Both the position numbers and the translations under genes were made by a program. A stretch of DNA of 51,737 nt from a virus: the IMG/VR virus record IMGVR_UViG_3300005589_000740, positions 1-51,737 of that record; one strand, given 5' to 3'. The notes beneath the pieces are model-generated. The model made no database searches and was not told where the DNA came from. It saw only the letters and a program-made list of their open reading frames with translations. Below, one piece after another: positions 13,874 to 21,966 of this stretch. The stretch's first letter is position 1; each line of letters opens with the position of its first letter.

Positions 13874-14589
13874 GCTATCAGCGCAAGGAAGTTATCGGAG
13901 ACTGCACGCTGTATCAGGGTGATTGCCTTGAGGTGATGCCGACGCTTGGCGAGTTTGATGCTGTGGTGACTGATCCGCCTTATGGGATTGGGTTTGTGCA
14001 TAGCGGAAATGCTGGACCATCGGGGAAGTGGGGCGGGCGTCACACAGAAAAAATTCTTGGTGATGATGAGCAATTCGACCCATCACCGTTTCTGTCGATG
14101 CCGTGCTTGATGTTCGGCGGCGATCACTTCGCATCGGCCCTGCCAAGCGGCGGCGTGTTTCATGTTTGGGATAAGGAATGCGGCCGCACCAATCGATACG
14201 ACAGCTTCTCAGATGCGGAAATTATGTGGTGCAGCCTGCCCGGTAAGCGGCAAGTGTTTCGTTATATGTGGAAGGGGCTGCAGGTCGAAGAGCCGCAGAT
14301 TGACCAGAGGCGTCAGCACCCGACGCAAAAGCCTGTTGCGGCAATGCGCTGGTGTCTTGGCTTCGTCCCCAACGCCGAAACCATCCTAGACCCCTTCATG
14401 GGTAGCGGCACCACTGGCGTTGCTTGCGTCAACCTTGGCCGGAAGTTCACCGGCATCGAGCTGGACCCCGGCTATTTCGACATCGCGTGTCGGCGGATCG
14501 AAGAGGCCTACAAGCAGCCGCGTCTGTTCGAGGAACCAGCGCCGAAGCCGGTGCAGGAACGTATCAGCTTTGATGGGGATGCCGCATGA
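13870..14589 (+). CDS. DNA methyltransferase, beta class (N6-adenine or N4-cytosine)
   Basis: A 239-residue S-adenosylmethionine-dependent DNA methyltransferase. Motif IV DPPYG (residues 35-39) precedes the C-terminal HPTQKP (150-155) and the AdoMet-binding FMGSGTTG (176-183) followed by GIELDP, which is the beta-class order. It lacks the long C-terminal domain of CcrM. Start ATG 13870 overlaps the HNH stop; an upstream frame extension is rejected. It may protect phage DNA or alter promoter methylation; the target site cannot be read from sequence. Confidence 0.9.
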   Translation: MSYQRKEVIGDCTLYQGDCLEVMPTLGEFDAVVTDPPYGIGFVHSGNAGPSGKWGGRHTEKILGDDEQFDPSPFLSMPCLMFGGDHFASALPSGGVFHVWDKECGRTNRYDSFSDAEIMWCSLPGKRQVFRYMWKGLQVEEPQIDQRRQHPTQKPVAAMRWCLGFVPNAETILDPFMGSGTTGVACVNLGRKFTGIELDPGYFDIACRRIEEAYKQPRLFEEPAPKPVQERISFDGDAA

Positions 14590-14711
14590 ACGCCCCCATT
14601 CCACCCTTCAAATGCCAGACCTGCGGTAAGCCCGCTCGATACGGGTTCAACGTGTCGATGCGCTCGCGTGGATCCTGGTTCTGTCCCCAACACAAGCCGG
14701 AGGGCCGGTGA
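14586..14711 (+). CDS. Small zinc-finger-like protein
   Basis: A 41-residue protein with CQTCGKPARY and, near the end, FCPQHKPEG: a Cys-x2-Cys...Cys-x2-His arrangement fit to hold one zinc. It overlaps the methyltransferase stop (ATGA) and is linked to the GcrA-like start by TGATG, so the three are translated together. Confidence 0.68.
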   Translation: MNAPIPPFKCQTCGKPARYGFNVSMRSRGSWFCPQHKPEGR

Positions 14712-15289
14712 TGAGAGCTTTGATTGACTGGACACCAGAGCGCGTGGAGCAGCTTTTCGAGATGTGGAAAGCTGGACACTCTGCCGCCCATGTCGCGAAG
14801 GCAATGGGCCTGCCTAGCCGCAGCGCGGTAATTGGCAAATGGCACCGCATGGGCTGGACCAGCGCGCACCCGGACGCCCCGGAGCGTACCAAAGACATGA
14901 TCGCCGCCCGTGGAACCCGGACACGCATCGCCGGTGGCGGCAAGAGGGCAAATCAAAACCCGGTCGGCCCGCGTGGGTCTGGTCGCGCGCCCGTGGTTCA
15001 CCAGACAGTCAAGAGCCAGCTCAAGTCAGGGTCGGCAATCTTCCCGATCCAGATGAACCCGACGCGGTTTATTGACCTCGAGCGCGACCAGTGCCGGTTC
15101 CCGATTGACGACGTGAACGCACCTGGGACCGCTGAGACGCTTTTCTGCGGCGCCAAGCAGAAAGACGTCTCGTCATACTGCGAGCATCACCATGCCCGCT
15201 GCATGACCCCCTACAAGCGCCGGAAGAAGCCATTGGACCGCAGCAAGATTGCCGCGCGTGATCGGTTCGTGTTCGGGGTGGCAGCATGA
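14711..15289 (+). CDS. gcrA: GcrA-family cell-cycle regulator
   Basis: A 192-residue GcrA homologue. The N-terminal HTH (residues 6-50: WTPERVEQLFEMWKAGHSAA, then SRSAVIGKWHRMGW) is the hallmark of the family. The C-terminal sigma-interacting domain shows CRFPID (C128), LFCGAK (C146) and YCEHH (C157, H160). In alphaproteobacteria GcrA binds sigma70 domain 2 and stimulates promoters with methylated GANTC sites. A phage copy beside a DNA methyltransferase could redirect host or phage transcription. ATG 14711 is preferred to a GTG one codon upstream. Confidence 0.88.
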   Translation: MRALIDWTPERVEQLFEMWKAGHSAAHVAKAMGLPSRSAVIGKWHRMGWTSAHPDAPERTKDMIAARGTRTRIAGGGKRANQNPVGPRGSGRAPVVHQTVKSQLKSGSAIFPIQMNPTRFIDLERDQCRFPIDDVNAPGTAETLFCGAKQKDVSSYCEHHHARCMTPYKRRKKPLDRSKIAARDRFVFGVAA

Positions 15290-15543
15290 CCCGCGTCTTC
15301 CTGAAACCGGGCGAGTTTTCCGACTGGCGACGCTTTGCCCATGTGAAGCAAGGGGCCGTCGCGGATGACTGCGGATGGACGCAAGGCATGCAATCCCATG
15401 TCGAGCGGGGCGCTCAATCAGTCGAGCTCGAAAAACTGAACATCATGCATTCGACGGTCGCTGCGCAATTGAAAGCGAAAGGCCGGCCGGTCCCGAATAT
15501 CACCGACCTGATAGCCGAGGGAGAGCGCAATGACCGCTCCTAG
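15286..15543 (+). CDS. Small HTH-like protein
   Basis: An 85-residue protein. The central part (FAHVKQGAVADDCGWTQGMQ) has helix-turn-helix character but no confident family match. ATGA-coupled to the GcrA-like gene; its 3' end overlaps the next gene by 14 bp. Confidence 0.6.
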   Translation: MTRVFLKPGEFSDWRRFAHVKQGAVADDCGWTQGMQSHVERGAQSVELEKLNIMHSTVAAQLKAKGRPVPNITDLIAEGERNDRS

Positions 15544-15784
15544 CGCAGCCCTGTTGACTCGCCAGAGTGCAGAGATCGCCGACCGCCACGCCGAGCAGAT
15601 CCGCGCCTATTGGGCAGAGCGAGGCTATGAGATCGAAACCCGCATTTTCCAGATCGGTTTCCAGGAAAAAACCCGCTGCGTTCCTTCCTGCGTGCGGAGC
15701 AACATGCAGAACGGCCTTCCCCGTGGATACCGGGCGCCGTCACGCCTCGACCGTCTCCGCAAACAGCGGGGGCATGTGTCATGA
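15530..15784 (+). CDS. Unknown small protein
   Basis: An 84-residue basic protein with one long N-terminal helix (SAEIADRHAEQIRAYWAERG) and a basic end (APSRLDRLRKQRGH). It overlaps both neighbours. Not recognised. Confidence 0.62.
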   Translation: MTAPSAALLTRQSAEIADRHAEQIRAYWAERGYEIETRIFQIGFQEKTRCVPSCVRSNMQNGLPRGYRAPSRLDRLRKQRGHVS

Positions 15785-16296
15785 GCCAGCAGCGAAAAAA
15801 GGCGATTGACGATTGCGGCAACGGGGACCGTTTGCCGCCGCTTCTGAGTTGCGCGAAGCGCTTCATGGAGAAGGTTGAGGTTGACCCCCATACTGGGTGT
15901 TGGGTTTGGACCGCAAGTCGGACGCCAGGTGGGTACGGGCAGATTGGTGTGGGTAGCAAGTACGATGGCACCCGTCGCTTGGCCGTTGCGCATCGTGTCG
16001 CTTATGAGCTTTTCCGAGCGGAGATCGAAGATGGGTTGCAGATTGATCATCTGTGCCGAAATAGGGCCTGTGTGAACCCCGCACATTTAGAGCCTGTGAC
16101 TCAGGCGGAAAACATACGCCGTGGGGATGGTGGGCGACACTGGGCGCAAAAAACGCATTGCCCGAAAGGTCACCCGTATTCGGAAGAGAACACCTACATC
16201 TATCGGGGGAGTAGGTTCTGTAGGGAGTGTTCGCGGATTGCTAGTCGCGAGGCTTACCGCAAGCAAAAAATGGGGGTGCGCCCCAATGCTTCCTAA
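15781..16296 (+). CDS. HNH homing-type endonuclease
   Basis: A 171-residue HNH protein of the kind common as free-standing phage homing endonucleases. CWVWT (40-44) is followed by AHRVAYELF, the core QIDHLCRNRACVNPAHLEPV (D89-H90, N99, H102), and a C-terminal zinc ribbon (C127, H131, C147, C150). Its DNA looks less GC-rich and has different codon use from its neighbours, suggesting recent acquisition. The 3' end overlaps the helicase start by 11 bp. Confidence 0.85.
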   Translation: MSQQRKKAIDDCGNGDRLPPLLSCAKRFMEKVEVDPHTGCWVWTASRTPGGYGQIGVGSKYDGTRRLAVAHRVAYELFRAEIEDGLQIDHLCRNRACVNPAHLEPVTQAENIRRGDGGRHWAQKTHCPKGHPYSEENTYIYRGSRFCRECSRIASREAYRKQKMGVRPNAS

Positions 16297-17653
16297 CGTG
16301 TCAGAGCATGTCTATGAAGCCGAGAGCGGTTTGCCGCAGAACGTGTCTGCCGAACAAGCCATCCTTGGTGCCCTCCTGTACGACAACGCGACCTATCACC
16401 GGATCGCAGACTGGCTCAAGCCAGAGCATTTCCATGACCCGGTTCACGCCCGCATCTTCGAGGCCATCGGCGACCAGATCGGAATCGGCAATCTGTGCGA
16501 CCCGATCACCCTGAAAGCCAAGCTCGAACAGGATGACGGCCTCGCACAAATCGGCGGGACCGCGTATCTGGTCGAATTGGTTCAATCCGCTCCCCTGACC
16601 AGCAATGCCGCGGTCGAATACGGCCGCATCGTCGCCGAGCTCGCTTTGCGCCGGGCCCTTATCCGCGTTTCGAATCAAATGGGGTATGCGGCCAGACAGG
16701 ATTCCGAAGATACCGCGTCCGCGCTGATCGAAGAGGCGGAAGCCAGCCTTGCCGCTCTCACGGATACCGAGGAAGGCGAGACGGAGTGCACCGCCGGCCA
16801 AGCACTTCGCGCCGCCCTGGACCAGCCCCTGACCTTCATCGAGACGGGATTGCGCGGCTTTGACGACATGCGGACCATATCGCCCGCCCTGATCATCGTC
16901 GGAGCTCGCAGTTCTATGGGCAAGAGCGCCATCGTGGCTGACCAGGTGCTGCGCTCTGCCCGCAACGGCAAGCCGTCCCTGATGCTCTCCAATGAGATGA
17001 CCGCTCGCCAGATCGCGGCCAGATGGGCGGCAAGCATGACCGGCGTCCCGTATTTCGCGATCACCAACGGCACCATGCACCGGGACCAGCGTGATCGAGT
17101 CGCGCAATGCATCGCTGAGATCGAAGCGTTGCCAATCACGATCATCGATTGCCCGGGCATTGGCATTTCCGGTCTGCGTTCACGGATTCGCCGCTGGCTT
17201 CGCAAAGTCGAGAAGTCAGGGCAAGAGCCGGGCGTTGTCGGCCTTGACTATCTCCAGAACATATCAGGACCGGGTAGCGGCCTCTACGAGCGCACCAGCG
17301 ACATCGCGCTCGGTTTGCAGACCATCCAGCTCACATTCGGTATCTGCCTTCTGGTGGCCTGTCAGCTTGCCCGTGCTGCCGAGCATGAGAAAGACAAACG
17401 CCCGTCGATCCGCCACCTGCGAGACAGCGGGAAGATCGAGGAGGTCGCAGACAAGATCCTGCTGGTCTACCGGGACAGCTATTACGCCGAGCGCGAGCCG
17501 GAGGAATCCGACGCCGCGAAGGAACACGAGCGCCGGGAACGCGCCGCGTCGAAGCTGGTCGAGATCGACCTCGCAAAGAACCGCCTTGGCCCGCTCGGCA
17601 AGATCAAACTCGCGGGCGACATGGCCTGCAATCACTTTGAGGATTGGGGCTGA
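16286..17653 (+). CDS. dnaB: Replicative DNA helicase, DnaB family
   Basis: A 455-residue helicase. The N-terminal domain (NVSAEQAILGALLYDNATYH onward) is followed by a RecA-type ATPase with Walker A GARSSMGKSA (206-215), SNEM (235-238), Walker B VVGLDYLQ (D321), QLARAAE and RHLRDSGKIEEVAD. It would unwind DNA at the phage fork as a hexamer. ATG 16286 is chosen because it aligns with the conserved DnaB start; upstream in-frame sequence covers the HNH gene. Confidence 0.93.
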   Translation: MLPNVSEHVYEAESGLPQNVSAEQAILGALLYDNATYHRIADWLKPEHFHDPVHARIFEAIGDQIGIGNLCDPITLKAKLEQDDGLAQIGGTAYLVELVQSAPLTSNAAVEYGRIVAELALRRALIRVSNQMGYAARQDSEDTASALIEEAEASLAALTDTEEGETECTAGQALRAALDQPLTFIETGLRGFDDMRTISPALIIVGARSSMGKSAIVADQVLRSARNGKPSLMLSNEMTARQIAARWAASMTGVPYFAITNGTMHRDQRDRVAQCIAEIEALPITIIDCPGIGISGLRSRIRRWLRKVEKSGQEPGVVGLDYLQNISGPGSGLYERTSDIALGLQTIQLTFGICLLVACQLARAAEHEKDKRPSIRHLRDSGKIEEVADKILLVYRDSYYAEREPEESDAAKEHERRERAASKLVEIDLAKNRLGPLGKIKLAGDMACNHFEDWG

Positions 17654-18345
17654 TGGGAAGTATTATCGACACCATTGAAGCGCTGGAAGTGGCCGGGGCA
17701 GACGCTGATACGATTGTCCGCGCGATCAAGCATCTTGCCGCCAAGGACGAGAGCCGCGCGGCAGAGCGACGCAGCAATGACCGCAACCGGAAACGCCGAC
17801 AACGCGCGGCGCAACCCTCTGAAAAGGTTGAAATCGGTCACGCGGACAGCGCGGGACATGGCGTGACGCCGCGTGACAATGCGGACCCCCTTCTTTCCCC
17901 CCACACCCCCCAAACAACCCCACCCTCCAAAAACCCCCCTAAAGGGGGTCAAAAAGGTTCCCGCCCCGATATTCAGCAAGCGATGGACCGCATTTGGCCA
18001 AAGCTGCCAGCGCAAGCCCGGCGTTGTGGCGAGCCTGGGGCGAGGGTCGCGATGGCGAGGGCTGTTCTGTCAGGCGTCGATCCGGCTGATGTTGAGCGGG
18101 CGGTCGGCCCGTGGCTTGAGGCTTCCGGCGATTGCGTGGATCGGTTCGACCGCTGGCTTGACGGCGAGAAGTGGCGGGAATGGCTACCGGCAAAGCCCGC
18201 CGGCACGGATTGGGGCGGCGAGATCCGGCTTTTCCAGAAGTTCGGCGACTGGCGCCCCGATGGCCCACCTCCCGGCCAGCCCGGTTGCCAAGCTCCTGCC
18301 GATGTCCTGGCAGAGTTCGGATATGCCGAGGGGAGGGCGGCATGA
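17653..18345 (+). CDS. Probable replication accessory protein
   Basis: A 230-residue protein. It has a short N-terminal helical domain (MGSIIDTIEALEVAGADADT), a basic stretch (RNRKRRQRAA), a Pro/Thr-rich linker and a C-terminal helical domain with many Trp residues. It directly follows the helicase with a one-base overlap (TGATG). That position and the two-domain layout suggest a helicase loader or replisome organiser. No catalytic motif is visible. Confidence 0.6.
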   Translation: MGSIIDTIEALEVAGADADTIVRAIKHLAAKDESRAAERRSNDRNRKRRQRAAQPSEKVEIGHADSAGHGVTPRDNADPLLSPHTPQTTPPSKNPPKGGQKGSRPDIQQAMDRIWPKLPAQARRCGEPGARVAMARAVLSGVDPADVERAVGPWLEASGDCVDRFDRWLDGEKWREWLPAKPAGTDWGGEIRLFQKFGDWRPDGPPPGQPGCQAPADVLAEFGYAEGRAA

Positions 18346-18875
18346 CCGCCAAGCTCCACATATGCGCCCTGTGCTCGGCCCGGTTTGGCAGCGAGACAGC
18401 CGCCGCAAACCACGTCAAGGCGAAGCACGCGACGGATCTGGTTTACCGGGATGGCGAGCAGCCACCGGCACGTCCGCGCGGTGTGCCTCGGCGGCGACGC
18501 CGATTGCGTTGCCCCAAGCCCGACCGGTCCTATTCTCGGCTCTGGCGCATTGTGGATGGTGCGGTTGCGGATGCCTTCAATCAGCACCCGGAATATTTGA
18601 AGGGCGCCCGTCGATCGGTGGTGCGAAACAGCATCACGAAACGAGTGACGGGCGCTGTAATGGGCTTTGCCTCTGAACAGGCGAAGGGCCGGTCTGGTAG
18701 CCAATCCAGCGGCTGTACTGGGGAAGACGGGGCGCTAACCCCTCTCCCCGCGCGATGGGTTGCTACGGCCTGTCGTGTGCTTCGCGGGATAACGACCACG
18801 AAGCAACAGCGGGGAGGCGCTGAACACGTCTCCCCGCATTCTTCTCCCGAGATTAAATCGAAAGGTGGTGTGTGA
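18342..18875 (+). CDS. C2H2 zinc-finger protein
   Basis: A 177-residue protein that opens with a C2H2-type finger (residues 7-28: CALCSARF, then NHVKAKH). An Arg-rich segment (RGVPRRRRRLR) and a helical domain (LWRIVDGAVADAFNQHPEYL) follow, with a low-complexity Ser/Gly tail. Nucleic-acid binding is likely. Coupled by ATGA upstream. Confidence 0.68.
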   Translation: MTAKLHICALCSARFGSETAAANHVKAKHATDLVYRDGEQPPARPRGVPRRRRRLRCPKPDRSYSRLWRIVDGAVADAFNQHPEYLKGARRSVVRNSITKRVTGAVMGFASEQAKGRSGSQSSGCTGEDGALTPLPARWVATACRVLRGITTTKQQRGGAEHVSPHSSPEIKSKGGV

Positions 18876-19117
18876 TGACGAATGAATGTGGTGGCTCGCA
18901 AGGCTCGCTCCGGTCCTCAGCGTCGCCTGCGGATGTCGAGTTCGCGCTGAAGATATCCGGCCAGCAAGTCGAGAGGTTCGAACGCGCAATCAAGGCGGGG
19001 GGCGCCAGAACCGTAGCGCTGGAAATTCTCTCCAGCAGCGGCCCAGTCGATATGCTGGAGCGGTTGCTGGTAGAGGCCGTGGGCATCCCCGCCCCCAACA
19101 CGGAGACCGGACAATGA
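18875..19117 (+). CDS. Unknown small protein
   Basis: An 80-residue protein whose central helix (DVEFALKISGQQVERFERAI) suggests a compact helical fold. It overlaps its neighbours (TGATG upstream, ATGA downstream). Not recognised. Confidence 0.6.
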   Translation: MTNECGGSQGSLRSSASPADVEFALKISGQQVERFERAIKAGGARTVALEILSSSGPVDMLERLLVEAVGIPAPNTETGQ

Positions 19118-19716
19118 CGCAATCACGCATGGGATACCGCGAAGATGAAATCGGCCGGCACAACTCCCCCGGTCGGGATGGGCATCGCCAGAGCCTGGAT
19201 GCGCGTGTTCTGGTCTCGAAGCCGAAGGAACCGGCCCGCTACGCCCTCTTCGACACCAGCAACCCGATTGAGAAGATGCGTCTTCGCGGGACGCTGGGCA
19301 AGGATGAGCCGGAAGAGGTCCGGCGCTACAAGGCAGCCCGGTTGTGGGCTCGCCTGCACCATGTGGCCAGCTCTGGCGCTCACACATGCGAGATCGTGGA
19401 CCGGGTGCAGGGATCGGGCGGCGGCGGCGAAAAGGCTCTCGCAGCCCGTCTGGACGCCAACCATGAGCGTGTCCGGATCCAGATCGAGGCAAAGGGCATG
19501 ACGATGCAGCGTTTCTTCGACCTGGACGCCTGCTGTGCGATCGGCTTCAACTTCAACGCCCGCGCAAGGCTGACAGGTCGCCATCACTCCACGGTGCAGG
19601 CCAGCGTTATTGCCGGTCTGGATGCGGTCGCGGACTATGAGCCGTGGCAGCGTCGCCTTGATGCGGAGCCGGTCATGAGGATCGAGCGGTTGCCGAAGCG
19701 GAGGAAGGCAGCGTGA
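19114..19716 (+). CDS. Unknown protein at the end of the middle operon
   Basis: A 200-residue basic protein. It has a conserved-looking helical C-terminal half (IQIEAKGMTMQRFFDLDACC, RARLTGRHHSTVQASVIAGL) that may include an HTH. ATG 19114 overlaps the preceding stop. It is the last plus-strand gene before the minus-strand cassette and the late operon, where late-gene activators are often encoded. That role is inference from position. Confidence 0.6.
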   Translation: MTQSRMGYREDEIGRHNSPGRDGHRQSLDARVLVSKPKEPARYALFDTSNPIEKMRLRGTLGKDEPEEVRRYKAARLWARLHHVASSGAHTCEIVDRVQGSGGGGEKALAARLDANHERVRIQIEAKGMTMQRFFDLDACCAIGFNFNARARLTGRHHSTVQASVIAGLDAVADYEPWQRRLDAEPVMRIERLPKRRKAA

Positions 19717-19908
19717 CGCTGGATATAGCGGTTGGAAAAAATCAGGACACCACCCCTTGAACAAACCGCAAAAATCAGCGATAAATCCCCACAATGGAAT
19801 TACTGCGCGGCGCGGCCTTTCGAGGTGGCGCCGTTTGCATGTCCAAACACCCTTCCCCGGTCACACTCACTCTGACAATCCTTGAACCGAGGGCCGGAGG
19901 AAGGGGTG

Positions 19909-20103
19909 CTATGTACCATAGGGCGGAAGCCCCATAGCCAGCGCAGAGCAAGCCAGCGCGATGTAGCGCGGGATATCAGCCTCGCCTGACTCATACTTGG
20001 CGGGCATGTTCTTGGACACGCCTAGCGCCTCGGATGCGCCTTTTGGCCCGGTCCTTTTGAGACCGAGCCGTTGACGCCATTCGGTGAATTGCTGGGGTGT
20101 CAT
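19909..20103 (-). CDS. Small XRE-type HTH regulator
   Basis: A 64-residue protein that is almost entirely one HTH (QFTEWRQRLGLKRTGPKGAS, EALGVSKNMPAKYESGEADI). It is the last gene of a minus-strand cassette transcribed from 20811-20839 and could autoregulate that promoter. ATGA-coupled to the gene upstream. Confidence 0.78.
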   Translation of the reverse strand: MTPQQFTEWRQRLGLKRTGPKGASEALGVSKNMPAKYESGEADIPRYIALACSALAMGLPPYGT

Positions 20104-20471
20104 GTCGGCAGCTCTTCTTCAAAGTGCGATCTATGAAAATTGCGCCTGCCAGTCTCTCCGGTCGTAAGGCATTTTCGATAAACGCTGCCGTTGCCATTTA
20201 TTAATAGGCCGCCAAACATATCAGGGTTGTCCGGGTCGCGACGATCTATAAGGAAGCGCTGTTCAGCAGTGCCCCGAAGAGTAACAATCCACGGTAGACG
20301 CTCCCAGCTCTCCAGCCCGCCGTCGCATGGCAGCGCATTGCAGGCCCAGCAGGACGACGTTTCGCCGCTCGGAAACTTGACCCCACCTGTCAAGCGTTTC
20401 TTGATGGCTCGGCGAACTATTGAATTTTTCTCAATAGTTGCGCCGGAGTTCATGTTCTCGGTTTTTGGCAT
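20100..20471 (-). CDS. Unknown protein, cysteine-containing
   Basis: A 123-residue protein with CWACNALPCDGG near the middle and RHDP-type basic/acidic patches (RFLIDRRDPDNPDMFGG). The CxxC...C pattern could bind metal. Start ATG 20471 follows AGGG. Its base composition is more AT-rich than its neighbours, consistent with an acquired cassette. Not recognised. Confidence 0.65.
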   Translation of the reverse strand: MPKTENMNSGATIEKNSIVRRAIKKRLTGGVKFPSGETSSCWACNALPCDGGLESWERLPWIVTLRGTAEQRFLIDRRDPDNPDMFGGLLINGNGSVYRKCLTTGETGRRNFHRSHFEEELPT

Positions 20472-20616
20472 GATTGGCTATCCCTAGGGTTAGGCGTCGG
20501 TGAAAAATGTAGAGTCGGTCAGCGTCGTCGCAGCACTCTATCGCTTCCTAGGTTTCGGCAAGAATTCCACTTAGCCTGTTATCGCCTATAGCGGACACCC
20601 AGAAATCTCGGTCCAT
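20431..20616 (-). pseudogene. Small gene interrupted by an in-frame amber codon
   Basis: From ATG 20616 (overlapping the preceding stop as TAATG) the frame reads MDRDFWVSAIGDNRLSGILAE plus Thr, then TAG at codon 23. It continues without other stops as EAIECCDDADRLYIFHRRLT... for 38 more codons to a TGA at 20431-20433. The downstream part reads like a genuine helical protein end. It may be a decayed gene, a sequencing error or a suppressible stop. Confidence 0.5.
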
Positions 20617-20786
20617 TATTTGGCCTGACATTCTGACACCGGGACTATGAAGCGAAGGTGGGGAAACTCGGGCGCTGAAACTTCGAAACACTCAGGCTGG
20701 TCAACATTGAAGTATCCGCGCGCGACCACATTACCGGTTATTGTCTTGTTTCCGCGCTGAAATTTCACTGTTTGCGTGCCGGTCAT
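20616..20786 (-). CDS. Small protein, first gene of the minus-strand cassette
   Basis: A 56-residue protein (MTGTQTVKFQRGNKTITGNV...) with a beta-rich pattern and two cysteines. GGGAGG lies just upstream of its ATG, and a strong promoter lies 25-53 bases upstream. Not recognised. Confidence 0.7.
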   Translation of the reverse strand: MTGTQTVKFQRGNKTITGNVVARGYFNVDQPECFEVSAPEFPHLRFIVPVSECQAK

Positions 20787-20810
20787 GTCGACCTCCCTTG
20801 TTGATGACCC

Positions 20811-20839
20811 TTTATCCCATATCTGGGGTGAGGCGTCAA
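20811..20839 (-). promoter_or_regulatory. Sigma70-type promoter of a lysogenic-type cassette
   Basis: On the minus strand TTGACG (20834-20839), a 17-bp spacer and GATAAA (20811-20816) form a near-consensus promoter. The spacer holds an inverted element (CCCA...TGGG) that could be an operator for the HTH protein at 19909. A second inverted repeat (CGGGA/TCCCG) lies at 20857-20872. Confidence 0.72.
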
Positions 20840-20894
20840 TAGGAAAATCACATATTCGGGAATTATCTCCCGCTTTAGTCCGCCGTGAGGGAAA

Positions 20895-21104
20895 ATGACC
20901 AAGCCAACCCTGCCCGAAAGCATCATGAGCCAGTCATTCGGCCTCACCGGCGATCAAGTCACCAAGGTTGAAATGCTAGGAGCCATGCTCGACCGGGCCA
21001 AGGCGTCGGGAGCTATGGCAGCGGCTGCATGGATCGACCCGGACGGCGCGCCGCACCTGGAAGCAGAGTTCGCGCCGACCATCATCCTGGAGAGCGAGTC
21101 CTGA
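20895..21104 (+). CDS. Unknown small protein at the start of the late operon
   Basis: A 69-residue acidic protein (MTKPTLPESIMSQSFGLTGD...). GAGGG precedes the ATG. It is the first gene of the plus-strand late block leading to the terminase. Function unknown. Confidence 0.65.
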   Translation: MTKPTLPESIMSQSFGLTGDQVTKVEMLGAMLDRAKASGAMAAAAWIDPDGAPHLEAEFAPTIILESES

Positions 21105-21105
21105 C

Positions 21106-21318
21106 ATGACTGAGATATGCAACCTGACCTGTCGCGTTCATGGGCGCCGCACGGCCCTTGTATTGGCGAAGGTGTTCGCTTGGGTTTGCACCCCGTTCCT
21201 GATCGTCGGTGCCATCAACCCGGACGGAGAACGTGTTCATTCAGCCATGCGCTGGATTGCCAACCGCGTCCGCCTCGGTGAGGCCCGCGCCGTACCAGTT
21301 GGAACAGAGACGGCCTGA
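21106..21318 (+). CDS. Small protein with one hydrophobic segment
   Basis: A 70-residue protein with a hydrophobic stretch at about residues 17-37 (ALVLAKVFAWVCTPFLIVGA) and a basic amphipathic C-terminus. It starts one base after the preceding stop. Possibly a membrane protein; no family recognised. Confidence 0.6.
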   Translation: MTEICNLTCRVHGRRTALVLAKVFAWVCTPFLIVGAINPDGERVHSAMRWIANRVRLGEARAVPVGTETA

Positions 21319-21319
21319 C

Positions 21320-21436
21320 ATGACCGAACGCGAACACACCATCGCCGCATCCATCCTCACTGCTGGAATGCTGGCAGCTTTTGCCCTTGGCGCTCTGTGT
21401 GGTGCCGTATGGGCCATAACACAGGCCGGAGGGTGA
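21320..21436 (+). CDS. Small single-pass membrane protein
   Basis: A 38-residue protein ([20 protein letters not shown]...) with one TM helix at about residues 9-34. It starts one base after the previous stop and ends just before the small terminase gene. Function unknown. Confidence 0.6.
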   Translation: MTEREHTIAASILTAGMLAAFALGALCGAVWAITQAGG

Positions 21437-21440
21437 GCTG

Positions 21441-21962
21441 ATGGCTGGTGGTGATCGAGACGAAGAGACAGGCCGTTTCAAGGCTGGCAATCGCTTTTGG
21501 GAAGCTCGCAGCTCCCACGGTGCGAAGCCGAAGTTTGAAAGCGCCGACGCCCTTCGCGACGCCTGTCACCAGTATTTCGCTTGGGTCGAAGAGAACCCGC
21601 TGTATGAGGCGAAGGCCTTTGCGTTCCAAGGAAGCGTGACGGTCGAAAACCTCCCCAAGATGCGCGCCATGACGCTGCAAGGCCTTTGCCTGTTCATCGA
21701 TGTGACCCGCGAAACATGGGGCGAATGGAAGAAATCGCGCCCCGATTTGTCTGACGTCCAACGTGAGGCGGAAGAGATTATCTACTCTCAGAAGTTCGCC
21801 GGCGCCGCTGCGGACCTGCTGAATGCTAACATCATCGCCCGCGATCTGGGCCTGACTGACAAGACGGAATCGAACGTCAACGTGAACCACACGGGCGTCA
21901 TGGTGGCTCCGGCTGCGACCACAACGGAAGACTGGGAGAAACAGGTCTCCGGGGAAGACTGA
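21441..21962 (+). CDS. terS: Terminase small subunit, P22 gp3-like
   Basis: A 173-residue DNA-packaging protein. It shows the conserved stretch of the P22 gp3-like family: [55 protein letters not shown], and [20 protein letters not shown]. It recognises phage DNA and hands it to the large subunit encoded immediately downstream. The family association suggests headful packaging, though no pac site was identified. Confidence 0.9.
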   Translation: MAGGDRDEETGRFKAGNRFWEARSSHGAKPKFESADALRDACHQYFAWVEENPLYEAKAFAFQGSVTVENLPKMRAMTLQGLCLFIDVTRETWGEWKKSRPDLSDVQREAEEIIYSQKFAGAAADLLNANIIARDLGLTDKTESNVNVNHTGVMVAPAATTTEDWEKQVSGED

Positions 21963-21966
21963 CCCT

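Noticed and set aside
13870-14589. Full CcrM assignment for the methyltransferase
   Set aside because: The protein is about 120 residues shorter than CcrM and lacks its C-terminal domain; GANTC specificity cannot be claimed from the motifs.
19794-19937. Possible 47-codon plus-strand gene overlapping the end of the small HTH gene
   Set aside because: No ribosome-binding site, overlaps a confident minus-strand HTH gene, and composition is unremarkable.
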